NCBI GenBank assembly: GCA_009801085.1
Contig: VNWV01000007.1
Coordinates: forward strand, 2,356,001-2,420,000
Direction: 5' to 3'
Length of the DNA: 64,000 bases
Origin: Lasiodiplodia sp. COLG20
Lineage: Eukaryota; Ascomycota; Dothideomycetes; Botryosphaeriales; Botryosphaeriaceae
Numbering within the stretch: position 1 is the stretch's first letter; each line of letters begins with the position of its first letter. Positions 1-10,668 of the stretch are shown here, piece after piece. Made by a program: the position numbers and the translations under genes. Below the pieces are notes generated by a model. The model did no database searches, was not told where the DNA came from, and worked only from the letters and a program-made list of their open reading frames with translations.

Positions 1-551
1 TTTCGGATAGCGCAGGAGTTGTCCGGACCGGATCGGCCCCAACGTCCGGCAGGCAAGCCCATCGGTCCCCGGATGTCAAGGCGCTAAACTCAAAGACCGC
101 AGCCAGACCTGAAACGCGGGGCATGGTCGGTTTATCGTGCGTCGCAACTGCCATGAACCCCTCATCTTGCCAACCCTCGGGCTGTCAGCTTCGCGCTTAG
201 TTTAACGCGCGAGGGCGCGGAGAAATCACGTAGAGGCGTTTCACACCTCAGAATAATCCGTGCAGCCACAGGAAGTGCTGACCCCAAGCCTCCGCAGCTC
301 GGCATTCGGCATCAGCAAAAGGCCGCGATCGCAATCCGCCGCATATCGTTCGGATGTGAGCTGCGGCACAACCGCCGACTCAGCACGAGTTAGCGTCCAA
401 CTATGTACAAATAACCCTCCGCCGACGAGCAGCGACGACAACTCCAAGATTAATCAACTAGCCCTCACACATCTCGAGAACGCTCTTCCGCTGACGCGAC
501 AAGGCTTGCGTATCACTCGAGTCATCTTCCATAACGTGCAAGTCGCCCACG
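1..551. other. intergenic, no gene supported
   Basis: Short open frames occur on both strands but none shows a recognisable domain, signal peptide or convincing splice pattern. The right-hand part is probably the promoter and 5' leader of the glutathione transferase gene that follows. Confidence 0.5.
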
Positions 552-1728
552 ATGGTGCGATCCCCACGCCCACTCTTTTGCAATGCGGCGTTGAAAAATC
601 CCAATAACTAATCGACAACAAACTGCCAGACCAGAGACGGCCCTCGCCAAGCCGACGAAGACGGCACTTTCAGGCGGCAATCGTCCAAGTTCCGGAACTT
701 CATCCCATCGGCCCAGTTCCCGGCTGAGGGCGGCCGTTATGTTCTGTACAACAATTGGGGCTGCCCGTGGGCGCACCGCGCCAGCATCGTACGCATCCTC
801 AAGGGTCTCGAAGATGTTATCCAGTTGGTCGAGGTCGACGACATGGATAAGACCGCCGGCAAAGGCTGGTTCTTCTCTGGTAGGAATGGGGGCCCAGAAA
901 GAGATCCCGTGACCGGCAGCAAGGTAAGCAAAATAAAAAAGAAAATGTGAGGCTCTACAGATTAGTAAACACTATGCTAACACCACTTCTTAAAGTACCT
1001 GCGGGAGTTGTACCTCAAAGCAGACCCGCAGTACGAAGGGCGCGTGACGGTGCCCACGCTTTGGGACAAGCACCAAAACACCGTCGTCAACAACGAGTCA
1101 TCCGAAATCATTCGCATGTTCTACACCGCCTTCGACCACCTGATCCCGTCGCACCTGCGCGAGGAGAGCAAGGGGCCGGCCGGCCTGTTCCCGGAGCACC
1201 TGCGCGCCGACATCGAGGAGATGAACACGTGGGTCTACGACACGGTCAACAACGGCGTCTACAAGTGCGGCTTCGCCACGGCGCAGAAGGCCTACGACCA
1301 GTCCATCTACCCGCTCTTTCAGAGCCTCGACCGCCTCGAGGCCCACCTGGCTGCCCCTGAGCACCAGCCTTACCTGTTCGGCGAGTACATCACCGAGGCC
1401 GACATCCGCTTGTTCCCCACCATCGCCCGCTTCGATACGGCGTACCACACGCTGTTCAAGTGTAACCTGAAGATGATCAGGCACGACTACCCCCGGATCG
1501 ACCGCTGGATGCGCACCCTGTATTGGGATGAGAGCGAGAGGACGGGCGGTGGCGCGTTCAAGAAAACCACGCACATCGATAAGGTGAGTTAAGACAACTA
1601 AGGGGCTAAGAGAATCCTTGAAAGAAGGTTATCTAACAAACTCTCTCTAGTGGAAGGCGGGCTACTCGAGAGTTGCGGGCAATGGTGTCGTGCCGGCGGG
1701 CCCGCAACCGGCCATTCTGCCTCTTTGA
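552..1728 (+). CDS. ECM4-like: omega-type glutathione S-transferase (ECM4/GTO, glutathionyl-hydroquinone reductase family)
   Basis: Predicted cytosolic thiol transferase that reduces glutathionyl conjugates. Proposed exons are 552-554, 630-923, 996-1583 and 1651-1728, giving about 320 residues, the usual size for the family. The thioredoxin-fold part carries the catalytic CPWAHR motif (Cys about residue 46). The helical part has NNESSEIIRM, then ITEADIRLF and the late YPRIDRWMRTLYW block, all typical of ECM4-like proteins. The frame is closed by a TAA at 609-611, so a 5' intron is required. A branch-point-like TAACTAAT at 605-612 and an acceptor CAG ending at 629 fit. The nearest in-frame start upstream is ATG 552, directly followed by a GT donor, so exon 1 may be the start codon alone. 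The function call is firm; the exact 5' end is not. Confidence 0.85.
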
Positions 1729-2991
1729 TTCAGTAGGTGATCTTGAGTGCTTCACATGATGCAGCAGCTTTTAAAAATTTTTGACTTTTCGTGCTTGCGC
1801 TGGGCGAGCGTCTTTACAGGCTTTACGAGCCATTTGAGTACATTAACGTAGTATCTGAGATTTATGAAAGCCTCCAGTTGGGGATTCAACTACCCACTGA
1901 AGTAGGAGGCAATATCTGGGAGATAGCTCCGAGATGATTTTTTTTTTTTTTTTTTTTTTTTTTGACGAACTAACTGTCGAAAGAAAATTAACAACCATAT
2001 GTCCATGTTGCATGATGTGCCATGTGAAGGTTTTGTTGCGTGAGCTATAATCAACCGTACAAGGTAAAGCTCTAATGCGACCCACGAATAAGAGGCAGCG
2101 ACTTAATAAACAGAATGGAGAAATACAACTTTGATACGATCGCTGCACCTTCAAAAATGTACTGGCAATATAAGCTGCGTGGGAGAAGACTCCAATTTAC
2201 TGGTGATGAAAAGAGGAACCTAGAAATGTGGATGAACAGTGTGGCAGTGGGCCGGCCTCGCCGCTGGCAGGGCAAGGACCTCTGGTGATATAAGCGCCTG
2301 TGGGCAGCTAGTCGGCCGACAGGTAGACCAAACTGGCGTACTCTTTTGCCCGGTGACAGAGTGACAGCTGCCCGTTGCTCCCATCACAACAGTCTCTCGT
2401 AAAGCTTGATGAACCGCATTTCTTTATACAGACATAGTAGCCATATTTAAATATGGGAATGGCCTATTCATAGCCCGCCAGCGCCAACTAAAGAAGATGG
2501 AGGGCTTACTTATTTTCGTCGCCGGCCAATGTGAGTTCTGTGATTTTCAGACACAACAGAGACAAGCAATTTCTACCAAATCGGTGAAGGCCTAAATTCT
2601 CATTTCTCATGTATTGCTGTTCTAATTGCGCATACGCTCATACCCTACAATATCAGTACAATCGTTGTCTTCTTTGACGTCAAGCCAAGTTTTCAAACTA
2701 CCCAAACTTCACCCCGTCGCGAGCGTGACGTATCGAATCTTTAAAAACCAAAGCTCCAGCTCCGGGAACCGAATCAAATTGGCGGACAGGAGATGTTGAC
2801 TAAATTGGTGCTTGTGGCGCGAGCTCCACATGTGCAACATCGGGAACCTTACCTACGAGCATTTGACGTACCTTCACACCAATCAAGCGACTCTCGTGCA
2901 AAGCCAACGGACCGGTGTTTAAAGAAGAAAGGGATACCCAGCCGCAGAACCGGCTTTAGATCTCCCAAACACAGTCAAACTGCGGCATGGC
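1729..2991. other. intergenic between GST and ALE1 genes
   Basis: Holds the 3' ends of the convergent GST (+) and acyltransferase (-) genes and a long T run at 1938-1963. No further coding sequence is supported; the open frames lack family signatures. Confidence 0.5.
1938..1963. repeat. T26 homopolymer run
   Basis: Twenty-six consecutive T on the + strand, about 210 bases past the GST stop. It could be a slippage-prone microsatellite or the trace of a retroposed poly(A) tail. No coding sequence is recognisable beside it. Confidence 0.9.
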
Positions 2992-5043
2992 TTAATCTTT
3001 CCTCTTCTTCAGCTCTTTCACTTTCTCCTCCAACCAAGCCCGGACCTCGTGGGGGCCTGGTGGACCCTCGCCACTCGCCTTTCTCTTTGCGATTTCGGCC
3101 TTGACCTCCTCGATGGCTTCATCGAGCTCCAAACCGGGGTCCTCAGGAAGACCCATCAGAGGAACTCTGCCTGCGCCCTCAGCAGAGGGGTTGCGGCTCA
3201 GGCCGGGGCGAATGCCCAAGGCTTCACCGAGAACCTTCTCTTCCAAAAGGTCGTCAATCGTGAGGCTCGAACGGCCACGGGTGATGAGTTCGGCGACAGA
3301 GGGCTTTTGGGCGGTTGCCGTGGAGGTCGCCGTGTCCTTGACGGCTGCTGGCTTGGCTGCTCCGGTTTTCTGTGCAACCTTCTTCTGCAGCATCTTCTTG
3401 CCAGGAGAAGCGAGGAATGCCAGGGACACGATGACGCCAACGATGGTGAAGAAGTAGACGCGGCGCCAGATCAAGAGGGATGGTGCAAGCTCGAGGGTGA
3501 TAAAGGGTATTACGGTGTAAGAGAAAGCCAATTGAGTGACCAACCAAGTGAAGATGTCGTAATATATCTTGGTCGGAAGGGCGCGTTGGCCGTCGGGAGC
3601 CATGAAGAGAGGACGAAGCAGGCGGCGGCCGTCTAGTCGAGGTTAGCAAAAGAGAATAGGTTTGATTGAAGCACTTACTCTTGGCAATGGTCTGGAGGAA
3701 GCTCGCCAGGACAAAACTCATGTAGTAACCAGGATAGAAACCATGCCAAAAGGCAGAGGTAACAAAGGTGGCCATACTGGCACGGAATCCAGGCTTCTTG
3801 CCCTTGGGAGTCACCCGCAGATACATGTAGTTCCGGAGCCAGAGGTTGGTGTTGATGTTCCAGTTTCCGAGGTAGGCATGAGTGTTCTGGGCGAACTCGA
3901 TGCCCAAGGGCTTCACGTTTTGGAGGCGGTTCCAGTTGACACGGCCGGTCTTGGGGTCAACACCCTTGTAGCCGATACCGGAGAGAATGCAAGCACCTTC
4001 GGTCAAATGCCAGACGCCGTAGTATTTCATACGAGCAGCAAAACCAACCATGTGCAGATAATAGAGACGCTTGAGGAAATTGTGCTTCATATACTCGTCA
4101 CCCAGAAGCAAGTCTGTGCTGTACCATCCAGAGAAGGTAAGGAAGGCAAATATCCAAACAAGACCATAGGCTGCCTTCCACGCAGCAGGTGTGCCGCTGC
4201 GCGGGATCTTGCGCTTCTTCCGGGTTGGAGCAGCCTTGGAGGGATCAACGCCGGGAGGCAGCTCAAACATGCTAGTGGTCAACCATTGGCGGTAATCGAC
4301 GTAATCGAAAGCGGGACCAGCGAATAAGGACGGGAAGAACAACACATAGCCGATGTAGTCCAAGATAGAGGGCAGGTCGCGAAGCGCACGCTCTTTTTGG
4401 TAGTCGGAAAGCTCATTATCAGGCAGGCGGCCATCGTGGACGTTCCAGCAGAAGGCGGTGAGCTTCATGATCAAGACCATCTGGGCACCGGTGATGTCGA
4501 CATTCTGGGGTTCGTTCCTGAATTGACGGTCGAGGTGATTGACAGACATGTGGCCCATTAAGAAGACGAAGCCGATCCATGGCATCAACGGGCCGTCAAT
4601 GTACTTGGCGATAGCATAAGCACCAGCTGAGCTGATGAATAGCGTGCGAAGGCCAGCCCAGAGGTCGAACAAGCCGACGAGGTAGAACAGAGAAACCCTA
4701 AGCCAGCATGAGAAGTGTGCAGGTGCAGACCGCAAATATCAAGAGCCGTACGATATTATGAAGGCATTCTTCTGCCAGGGCTTCGAATCGGGAATGCGCT
4801 TAAGCACCCCGGCAAGAGGGTACGAGATCAGGAAAGACGCGACGAGTTTGACTGCGGTAGCGAGTGAGCAAGCGTGTGAGCAGCGGTCGGTGTTGGATGA
4901 AGGAGCACGTACGCTCATCGGTGGAAGCACCCAGGGCGTCAGCGACGTAGGCGAAAGCTGTGCGAGAGCATGGTTAGCGGGAAGGACAGTTGGAGATGTT
5001 GTATTAGCGGGGCTGACATACGGGCGTTTATGAAAGGCAGCAT
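2992..5043 (-). CDS. ALE1: MBOAT lysophospholipid acyltransferase
   Basis: Integral ER membrane enzyme that re-acylates lysophospholipids in the Lands cycle. Five exons (5022-5043, 4913-4957, 4752-4851, 3679-4697, 2992-3632) join in frame to 608 residues. The short first exons are confirmed by the join producing the family-like N-terminus MLPFINAPFAYVADALGAS followed by DELKLVASFLISYPLAG. The MBOAT core has an extended WNVHDG region, RMKYYGVWHLTEGACILSG, a central GNWNINTNLWLRNY block and the active-site WHGFYPGYY (His about residue 374). Multiple hydrophobic segments run through it, and a lysine-rich cytosolic tail ends in KKRKD, consistent with ER retention. It is transcribed divergently from CWC27 with about 300 bases between starts. 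The call is firm. Confidence 0.93.
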
Positions 5044-5346
5044 GGTGGGCGGCGGGACAGCGAGAGCACAGGGTCAGGCAGTCAGCGCATGACGGGTGAG
5101 AAGCGCGGTGAAATGTTGTCGCAGCGAGCGCTGAGCTCTGTTGGTTGAGGAGCTAGAGCTTGTATTTGTGCGCGTGGAACGGACCGGTGACGTTGGCGGC
5201 TCCAGCTCAGCCCAGACCAAACTGAGATCGGACCTCAAGCTGCTGCTTAGGCCGACTTTTCTACAACACCACCGCCCGTCCCACGCACCCAAACCCCGCG
5301 TCAATCGCCTCCCGTCGCTGCGCTAGCCTAGCGCATTGCCTCCACC
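5044..5346. promoter_or_regulatory. shared divergent promoter ALE1 / CWC27
   Basis: The only non-coding sequence between the two divergent start codons. It must hold both promoters. No clear TATA box is visible, as expected for housekeeping genes. Confidence 0.6.
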
Positions 5347-7005
5347 ATGTCGTCGGTATATAATCTCGAGCCGCAGCCGACGGCCAAGGTGATTCTGCAC
5401 ACCACCGCCGGCGACCTCTCCCTCGAGCTGTTCGCCAAGCAGATGCCGCTAGCCTCGCGCAACTTCCTCCAGCTCTGCCTCGATGGCTACTATGACAACA
5501 CCATCTTCCACCGTCTGGTCCCCGGCTTCATCATCCAGGGCGGTGACCCTACCGGTACCGGCTCGGGCGGCGAGAGCAGCTTCGATGGCGAACCCTTCGC
5601 CGATGAATTTCACTCGCGTATCAAGTTCAACCGCCGTGGCCTCCTCGGCATGGCCAATACTGGCAAGAAGGATGACAATGGCAGCCAGTTCTTCCTCACA
5701 CTCGCCGCCACACCTGACTTGACCAAAACCAATACAATGTTCGGCCGTATCGAGGGCGACACCATTTACAACCTGATGAAGATGGGCGAGGCCGACTTGA
5801 CCGAGGAGGAGGGCAGCGAGCGGCCCTTGTACCCGACCAAGATCACCGGCACCGAAATAATTATCAACCCCTTTGACGATATGGTCAAGCGCGTACAGAC
5901 GGCCCAGCCTCAGCATCAGGAGAAGAAAGGCTCAAAGAAGGTGAAGCGCAAGGCGGCGAAGCAGCTACTAAGCTTCGGTGCCGAAGAAGGCGAAGAAGAG
6001 GATGCCGCCCCCGTGATCAAGAAGCCCAAGTTCAACCCCAAACTTGTTAGTGCTGGCGACGAAGACACTCCTGCTCCTCCCCGCCCAGCCGCACCCAAGG
6101 AGCCCAAGCCCGCAAAGGCACCAGAGCCCAAGCGATCACCATCCCCGCCGCCCAAGCCGAAGGCCGCAGCTGCCGCTCCACCTCCGCCGCGCCGCTCCTC
6201 CAGGTCGCCCTCCATTTCGTCCGAGTCTGAGCCGGAGCAGGTCAACAAGGTGTCCTCCCTGCTGGAACGCACAAACGCCCAGATTGCTGAGCTGAAGGCC
6301 AGCATGAAGCGGAACACCGGATCTGCCGCTCAAGAAGCTCCGAAGAAGAAATCTGCTCTGGAGGCCATGATCCCGGAGACTTCGACGCGTGGCCGGAAGA
6401 GGCGCGGTGGCGCAGGCGATTCTAAGGCTGATATGCAGACTATGCAACTTTTCAATGCTTTCAAGACAAAATTGGAGAGCGCCCCGAAGGAGAAGACGCC
6501 ACCTCCAGCAGCTCAGCCTAAAGAGGAGCAGCAGGATCCCGCCGCTAAAGAAAAGGCCGCCGCCGCCCAAGATGAGGTTGAGGATACTGAAGCTATTCTG
6601 TGTGACTTGCACTTCATCCCTAATTGTCAGTCCTGCCGTGCTTGGGATGACGCCCCAGACGCCACTGCCGCTAATGACGACGACAATGACGCTGGTTGGA
6701 TGAGTCATGCGCTTAGCTTCGAGAAGGACCGGCTTGGGAAGGACCTTGAATGGAAACGGAAGAATGAAGAGGAGCTTGTTGTAATTGATCCGCGCGAGAA
6801 GGAAAAGGAGATTGTTGGCGAGAAAAGGGCAAAGGGGAACAAGGAAGGTGATGCTGGACGGGACCGGGATCGGAAGGGTGCTGACCGTCACGAGAGAAGG
6901 AATGACAGGGACCGTGGAGGGAGGCACGATAGAGGTGGTTGGAGGGACGATAGGGATAGGGAGAATAGGCGAGAGCGGATTGTGAGAAGCATGGGTGCGA
7001 GGTGA
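5347..7005 (+). CDS. CWC27: cyclophilin-type peptidyl-prolyl isomerase, spliceosome component
   Basis: Nuclear cyclophilin associated with the spliceosome. Single exon, 552 residues. Residues 1-175 form the cyclophilin domain, with conserved blocks FHRLVPGFIIQGGDPTGTG, the GLLGMANTGKKDDNGSQFF segment and TMFGRI. The rest is low-complexity, rich in Lys, Pro, Ala and Ser. A conserved cysteine-containing stretch near residues 418-430 (CDLHFIPNCQSC) is typical of Cwc27 orthologues. The C-terminus is a highly charged Arg/Asp/Glu repeat region like those of many splicing factors. The ATG at 5347 begins exactly at the cyclophilin fold. The call is firm. Confidence 0.93.
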   Translation: MSSVYNLEPQPTAKVILHTTAGDLSLELFAKQMPLASRNFLQLCLDGYYDNTIFHRLVPGFIIQGGDPTGTGSGGESSFDGEPFADEFHSRIKFNRRGLLGMANTGKKDDNGSQFFLTLAATPDLTKTNTMFGRIEGDTIYNLMKMGEADLTEEEGSERPLYPTKITGTEIIINPFDDMVKRVQTAQPQHQEKKGSKKVKRKAAKQLLSFGAEEGEEEDAAPVIKKPKFNPKLVSAGDEDTPAPPRPAAPKEPKPAKAPEPKRSPSPPPKPKAAAAAPPPPRRSSRSPSISSESEPEQVNKVSSLLERTNAQIAELKASMKRNTGSAAQEAPKKKSALEAMIPETSTRGRKRRGGAGDSKADMQTMQLFNAFKTKLESAPKEKTPPPAAQPKEEQQDPAAKEKAAAAQDEVEDTEAILCDLHFIPNCQSCRAWDDAPDATAANDDDNDAGWMSHALSFEKDRLGKDLEWKRKNEEELVVIDPREKEKEIVGEKRAKGNKEGDAGRDRDRKGADRHERRNDRDRGGRHDRGGWRDDRDRENRRERIVRSMGAR

Positions 7006-7393
7006 TTTACATGGAGCCCCCGCTACCTATACCATGTGCAGCAAGAGGAGGTAGGCCTTAAACTCACGCTTTGATCATCCAAATACCAATATTCTGATCC
7101 GGTGGTTTCCACAAGGCCTCGCAATGACATCTTGGCATGCACGGTATACTGGGTTTAACCCCTAGGAAGCAGCTTCGTGTTCGGTCAGCATTCCCGAATC
7201 ACTCCGCAAGATCAACGCCCAACGTCAACCCGAGCTTTTCGGATTAAGTTGTGCAAGTGGAGGCTCTGTTCGTAACCTTGACCATCACGTAGTATGTACT
7301 TAAGGCTTATGGTCCTCTGGTCGAATGGACTTTCATGCACCAAAAGCATTGTGAATTTGATTTTCTTCTCGGCATCACATCAGAGACAGGAAA
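7006..7393. other. intergenic upstream of BBE-type oxidase
   Basis: Contains the CWC27 3' end and the oxidase promoter. No additional gene is supported. An in-frame extension of the oxidase open frame to 7294 is bypassed by the proposed first intron. Confidence 0.5.
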
Positions 7394-9264
7394 ATGCGGG
7401 CTTACCAACTGCTGCTTTTATCCTCCTTTGCGCACCTAGTGTCTTGCAATTGCAAATGCGTATGTGCAGCCTCGGTCCCAAACATTTCCCCTTGTCCTCC
7501 ATCTCACTAAAAGAACAAAAGATTCCAGGGAATGATTGCTGGCCAAGTCAAGCTGACTGGTCCACATTCAACGCCTCCGTATCTGGAAAACTTCTACAGA
7601 CGACCCCGGTTGCTGCTTCTTGCTATCCTGGTCCCAGCGAAAATTCAACACAATGCGGCATAGTCAACGAGTTCTGGACGAATGCCGAATGGCAAGCTGA
7701 ACAACCCATCGGATACGACTACCCTTTCAATAGATCATGCCTGCCGGTCGATCTTTCTGTCGGGCAAACTCCCGGTAGCTGTACGCTTGGCGACATGCCA
7801 GTATTAGCTGTCAACGTGACTGAAGAAGATGATATTGTCAAGACTATTGCCTTTGCAAAGAGCAAAAATCTCAGGCTCGTCATCAAGTCGACTGGACATG
7901 ATATTCTTAAAAGGTAGGCACGATGAAGGCATTTTCTGGGTTTCCACGCTTACTAATTGCATAAAAGATCAACCGGATACGGTAGCTTATCCATCTGGCT
8001 CTACAACTTCAGGAATGGCGTTGAGTATCACGACTCTTACTCAACCGTCAACACCTGCGCGACGACCAACTGGACCGGAAGCGCCTTCACCATCAAAGGA
8101 GCTTATGCATGGTCGGATGTCTATCCTCTTGCTGATGAAAGGGGGCTGATACTTGTTGGCGGAAATAACAAGGGGCCCTGCAGTACTGGTGGCTGGACAC
8201 AAGGTGGCGGTCACAGTGGTGTAGGCCGCTACTTCGGCATGGGCGCTGACCAAGTCCTTTCGGCGCGTGTCGTTCTCGCTTCGGGAGAAATTGTTACTGC
8301 AAGCCCTTGCTCCCATCCGGATCTCTTTACTGCTCTCCGAGGGGGCGGCCCGGGAAGCTACGGTGTCGTCACTGAGATGACTTTCAAGGCCTTTCCTACA
8401 CGTAACGTGACCGTCACCTACATTGAGGTCGGCTCCCCGACACACAATACCTCGGCTTTCCTCGATGTCATGGAGCAGTTCTACTCCTCCTACCCATACC
8501 TGTCGGACACCGGCTTTGCTGGGTATGGCACGTGGTCCATTGGCTCGCCCGCGGCGCTTTTCGGAAATCACACTACAGCTTATACACATTCCTTAACTCT
8601 CCTCGGAAGTACCGAGGCCCAGGCAGTGGAAAAGTTCGCACCAGTGTTGGAAAAAATTGTTGGATTCAACGGATCAGAGATCTTCATCAACATTACCCAC
8701 AAGGAGTACCCCGACTGGGGCACATACTTCAACGAAAAGGCCGATACAATTGCACCCGTTGGCAACGTTGGTGTTTCAGCATCTCGTCTCATAGATGGGC
8801 CCGCTCTCACTGGAAACAATACCCTGCTTCGAGAGAGTCTTGAGATCATGGCTGGCACTCTGGAAGAGCAGACATATCATAGCGTCGGTCTCCACGGCGG
8901 CGAGATCTTCGCGCATGCCGACGACCCCTACTCATCGCTCTTGCCGGCATGGAGAAAGTCTTATATTCTTGATATTGTTGCCCGGAGATGGACCGGGGAC
9001 AAGACACATGATGATGAAGTGGCGCACGATATCAGACAAGTCAAGGTTCCGGCTATGCGGAGGTTAGCCCCGGATACTGGAAGCTACATGAATGAGGCGG
9101 ATTATGGGAACAAGGATTGGAAGGTGGACTTTTATGGTGCGAACTACGAGAGATTGAGCAAGATCAAAGAGAGGTACGACCCGGACGACACTTTCTACTG
9201 TCTGACTTGTGTTGGCAGCGAGAAGTGGGAGGAGGATGTAGATGGCTCTCTTTGTAAAGTATAG
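7394..9264 (+). CDS. secreted FAD-binding BBE-like oxidoreductase
   Basis: Predicted secreted flavoprotein oxidase of the berberine-bridge/glucooligosaccharide-oxidase superfamily. Exons 7394-7459, 7522-7913 and 7968-9264 give 584 residues. Start 7394 gives a good signal peptide (MRAYQLLLLSSFAHLVSC), and its join to exon 2 creates the CKC-IPGNDCWPS entry typical of fungal BBE-like proteins. The FAD_binding_4 domain carries STGHDI (His about 151, candidate 8-alpha-histidyl FAD link) and CSTGGWTQGGGHS (Cys about 224, candidate 6-S-cysteinyl link), so FAD may be bicovalently bound. The C-terminal BBE segment GSYMNEADYGNKDW is present, with several N-glycosylation sequons. It converges on the tautomerase gene with only 50 bases between stops. 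The substrate cannot be read from sequence. Confidence 0.9.
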
Positions 9265-9314
9265 ACCTCGAGAACGTAAAGTATGTAGTTTACACTTCCA
9301 CCGAAACCTATACT

Positions 9315-9764
9315 CTAGCCCTCGTACTTTCCCTCCCACGGGAGTGCCTTGTTTTCGCGGGCCCAAAACTGCTCCGCCTCACTCTTCCATGTTGGCGGAA
9401 CCAAGCCGTTGACCTTCCACAGCCTCCGCTCCGTCTCATCGATGTGGAACTCCCAGTCGTAGCCCTTGTCTGCAATGTGCGGTTTGAGCGCGGCGTCGAC
9501 GTTGGAAGTCGTCCTCTTGTAGACTTCGTCGATGTCAGGCATGCGTACGGCGATGTGCTCAATCACAACGCGAATGAATGGGCTCTCCGGCAGCTTGCCA
9601 CCAACCCAAACTTTGTTGCGGGGCAACTCGATGAATTGGACGACGACATAGAAAGCGGGCAGGCCGATGGCGGTGTAGATCTTGGTAACATCTTCGGAAA
9701 GGGCGCGCTTGGATTCGTCATCCGTGAAGGTCCCAGGGGGGTGGTAGAACAACCAGAGAGGCAT
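9315..9764 (-). CDS. tautomerase-like protein (cis-CaaD-like)
   Basis: Single exon, 149 residues. The start at 9764 gives MPLWLFYHPPGTF, placing a proline directly after Met. That proline is the catalytic base in the 4-oxalocrotonate tautomerase/cis-3-chloroacrylate dehalogenase superfamily once Met is removed. The following blocks AFYVVVQFIELP, the arginine-containing RVVIEHIAVRM and DWEFHIDET fit the fungal Tautomerase_3-type group. An upstream open extension to 10058 lacks family similarity and is likely leader sequence. Its position between an FAD oxidase and a regulator/exporter pair suggests a role on a reactive or aromatic intermediate; the actual substrate is unknown. Confidence 0.8.
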   Translation of the reverse strand: MPLWLFYHPPGTFTDDESKRALSEDVTKIYTAIGLPAFYVVVQFIELPRNKVWVGGKLPESPFIRVVIEHIAVRMPDIDEVYKRTTSNVDAALKPHIADKGYDWEFHIDETERRLWKVNGLVPPTWKSEAEQFWARENKALPWEGKYEG

Positions 9765-10668
9765 TTTGGCTGGGTGATAGTATTTGAATGAGTAGAAGGA
9801 CGCGTTGTAGAAGTGCGATGAGCTGAAGTTTGATGTCTCTCTGAAACAAGGAAGCTGCCAGTCATTCTTATAGTCTTCATTTGTAGTATACCACAAGTAC
9901 CGCGGAAGAATCCTTGACCGTACGAAGGAATGATGAGTATACAACAAGCACGGTTTCCTGCACAGTGGTATGCCAAATGGACATGTACGTGTTGAGGTGC
10001 GCGGGCTGATTACTATCGACATACACATATGCTTTGTGCACGTCCTGGCCAAGCCCAATGAGCCTGTCTGCTCTAGCTACTTTCGGAAAATTCTAATCAT
10101 TTTACCGCGGCAACTCATGGGGTGTCGCAGTTGTTGGCAGTAGTGGTTGGTCTAAGCGTTAGCGGAAGTGGGCGTTCACTAATCGCAAACGCTGTAGTCG
10201 GAGGAACGCCGGTGCTGAACCCGCTACTATGCTCCATCTTGAGGTTGCTTCAAGATATCAAGGCTCTCCGAATGCTAGTAATCAGGTCGGAGAGTGACCA
10301 AAGAATCTGCAGGTGCTATTACGGCACCACCGCGCTGTGCCGGGGCACTTTGTCTCGGAAAAATCACTAATCTCGATGACTGCAGTGCATGTATGAGTCT
10401 TGGCGAGTGCGCGTTGAAAGCGTGCCAGACAGATGTTGGTGATGGGGTGCAAAAGTCATCCTCCGTGGGAGAGAGTGGTTCTGGGATGCTGTGGTAGAGT
10501 TCACGGAAGACAAATACTCTGTTCTGGGGATTTAGGTGCAGAGACCATTTCAGGAAATGCCAATATGGATACATTGAGAGCCGAGAAGATTCTAGGCATG
10601 GGGTTGACAAATATAGAAGATACAGTGAGCAGTACATTAGACCAGCATTTTTCCTCCCATGTAGTTCC
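9765..10668. other. intergenic between tautomerase and Zn2Cys6 gene
   Basis: Holds the tautomerase promoter and the regulator 3' end. The short open frames here lack domains or splice support; nothing else is seen. Confidence 0.5.

Noticed and set aside
1938..1963. T26 run as the poly(A) tail of a retroelement
   Set aside because: No reverse transcriptase or other retroelement sequence or target-site duplication could be seen next to it.
7294..7521. unspliced start of the BBE-like oxidase at 7294
   Set aside because: It gives no signal peptide. Splicing from 7394 gives both a signal peptide and the conserved CKC-IPG entry.
9765..10058. N-terminal extension of the tautomerase open frame
   Set aside because: The family requires Pro directly after the initiator Met, which only the start at 9764 provides.
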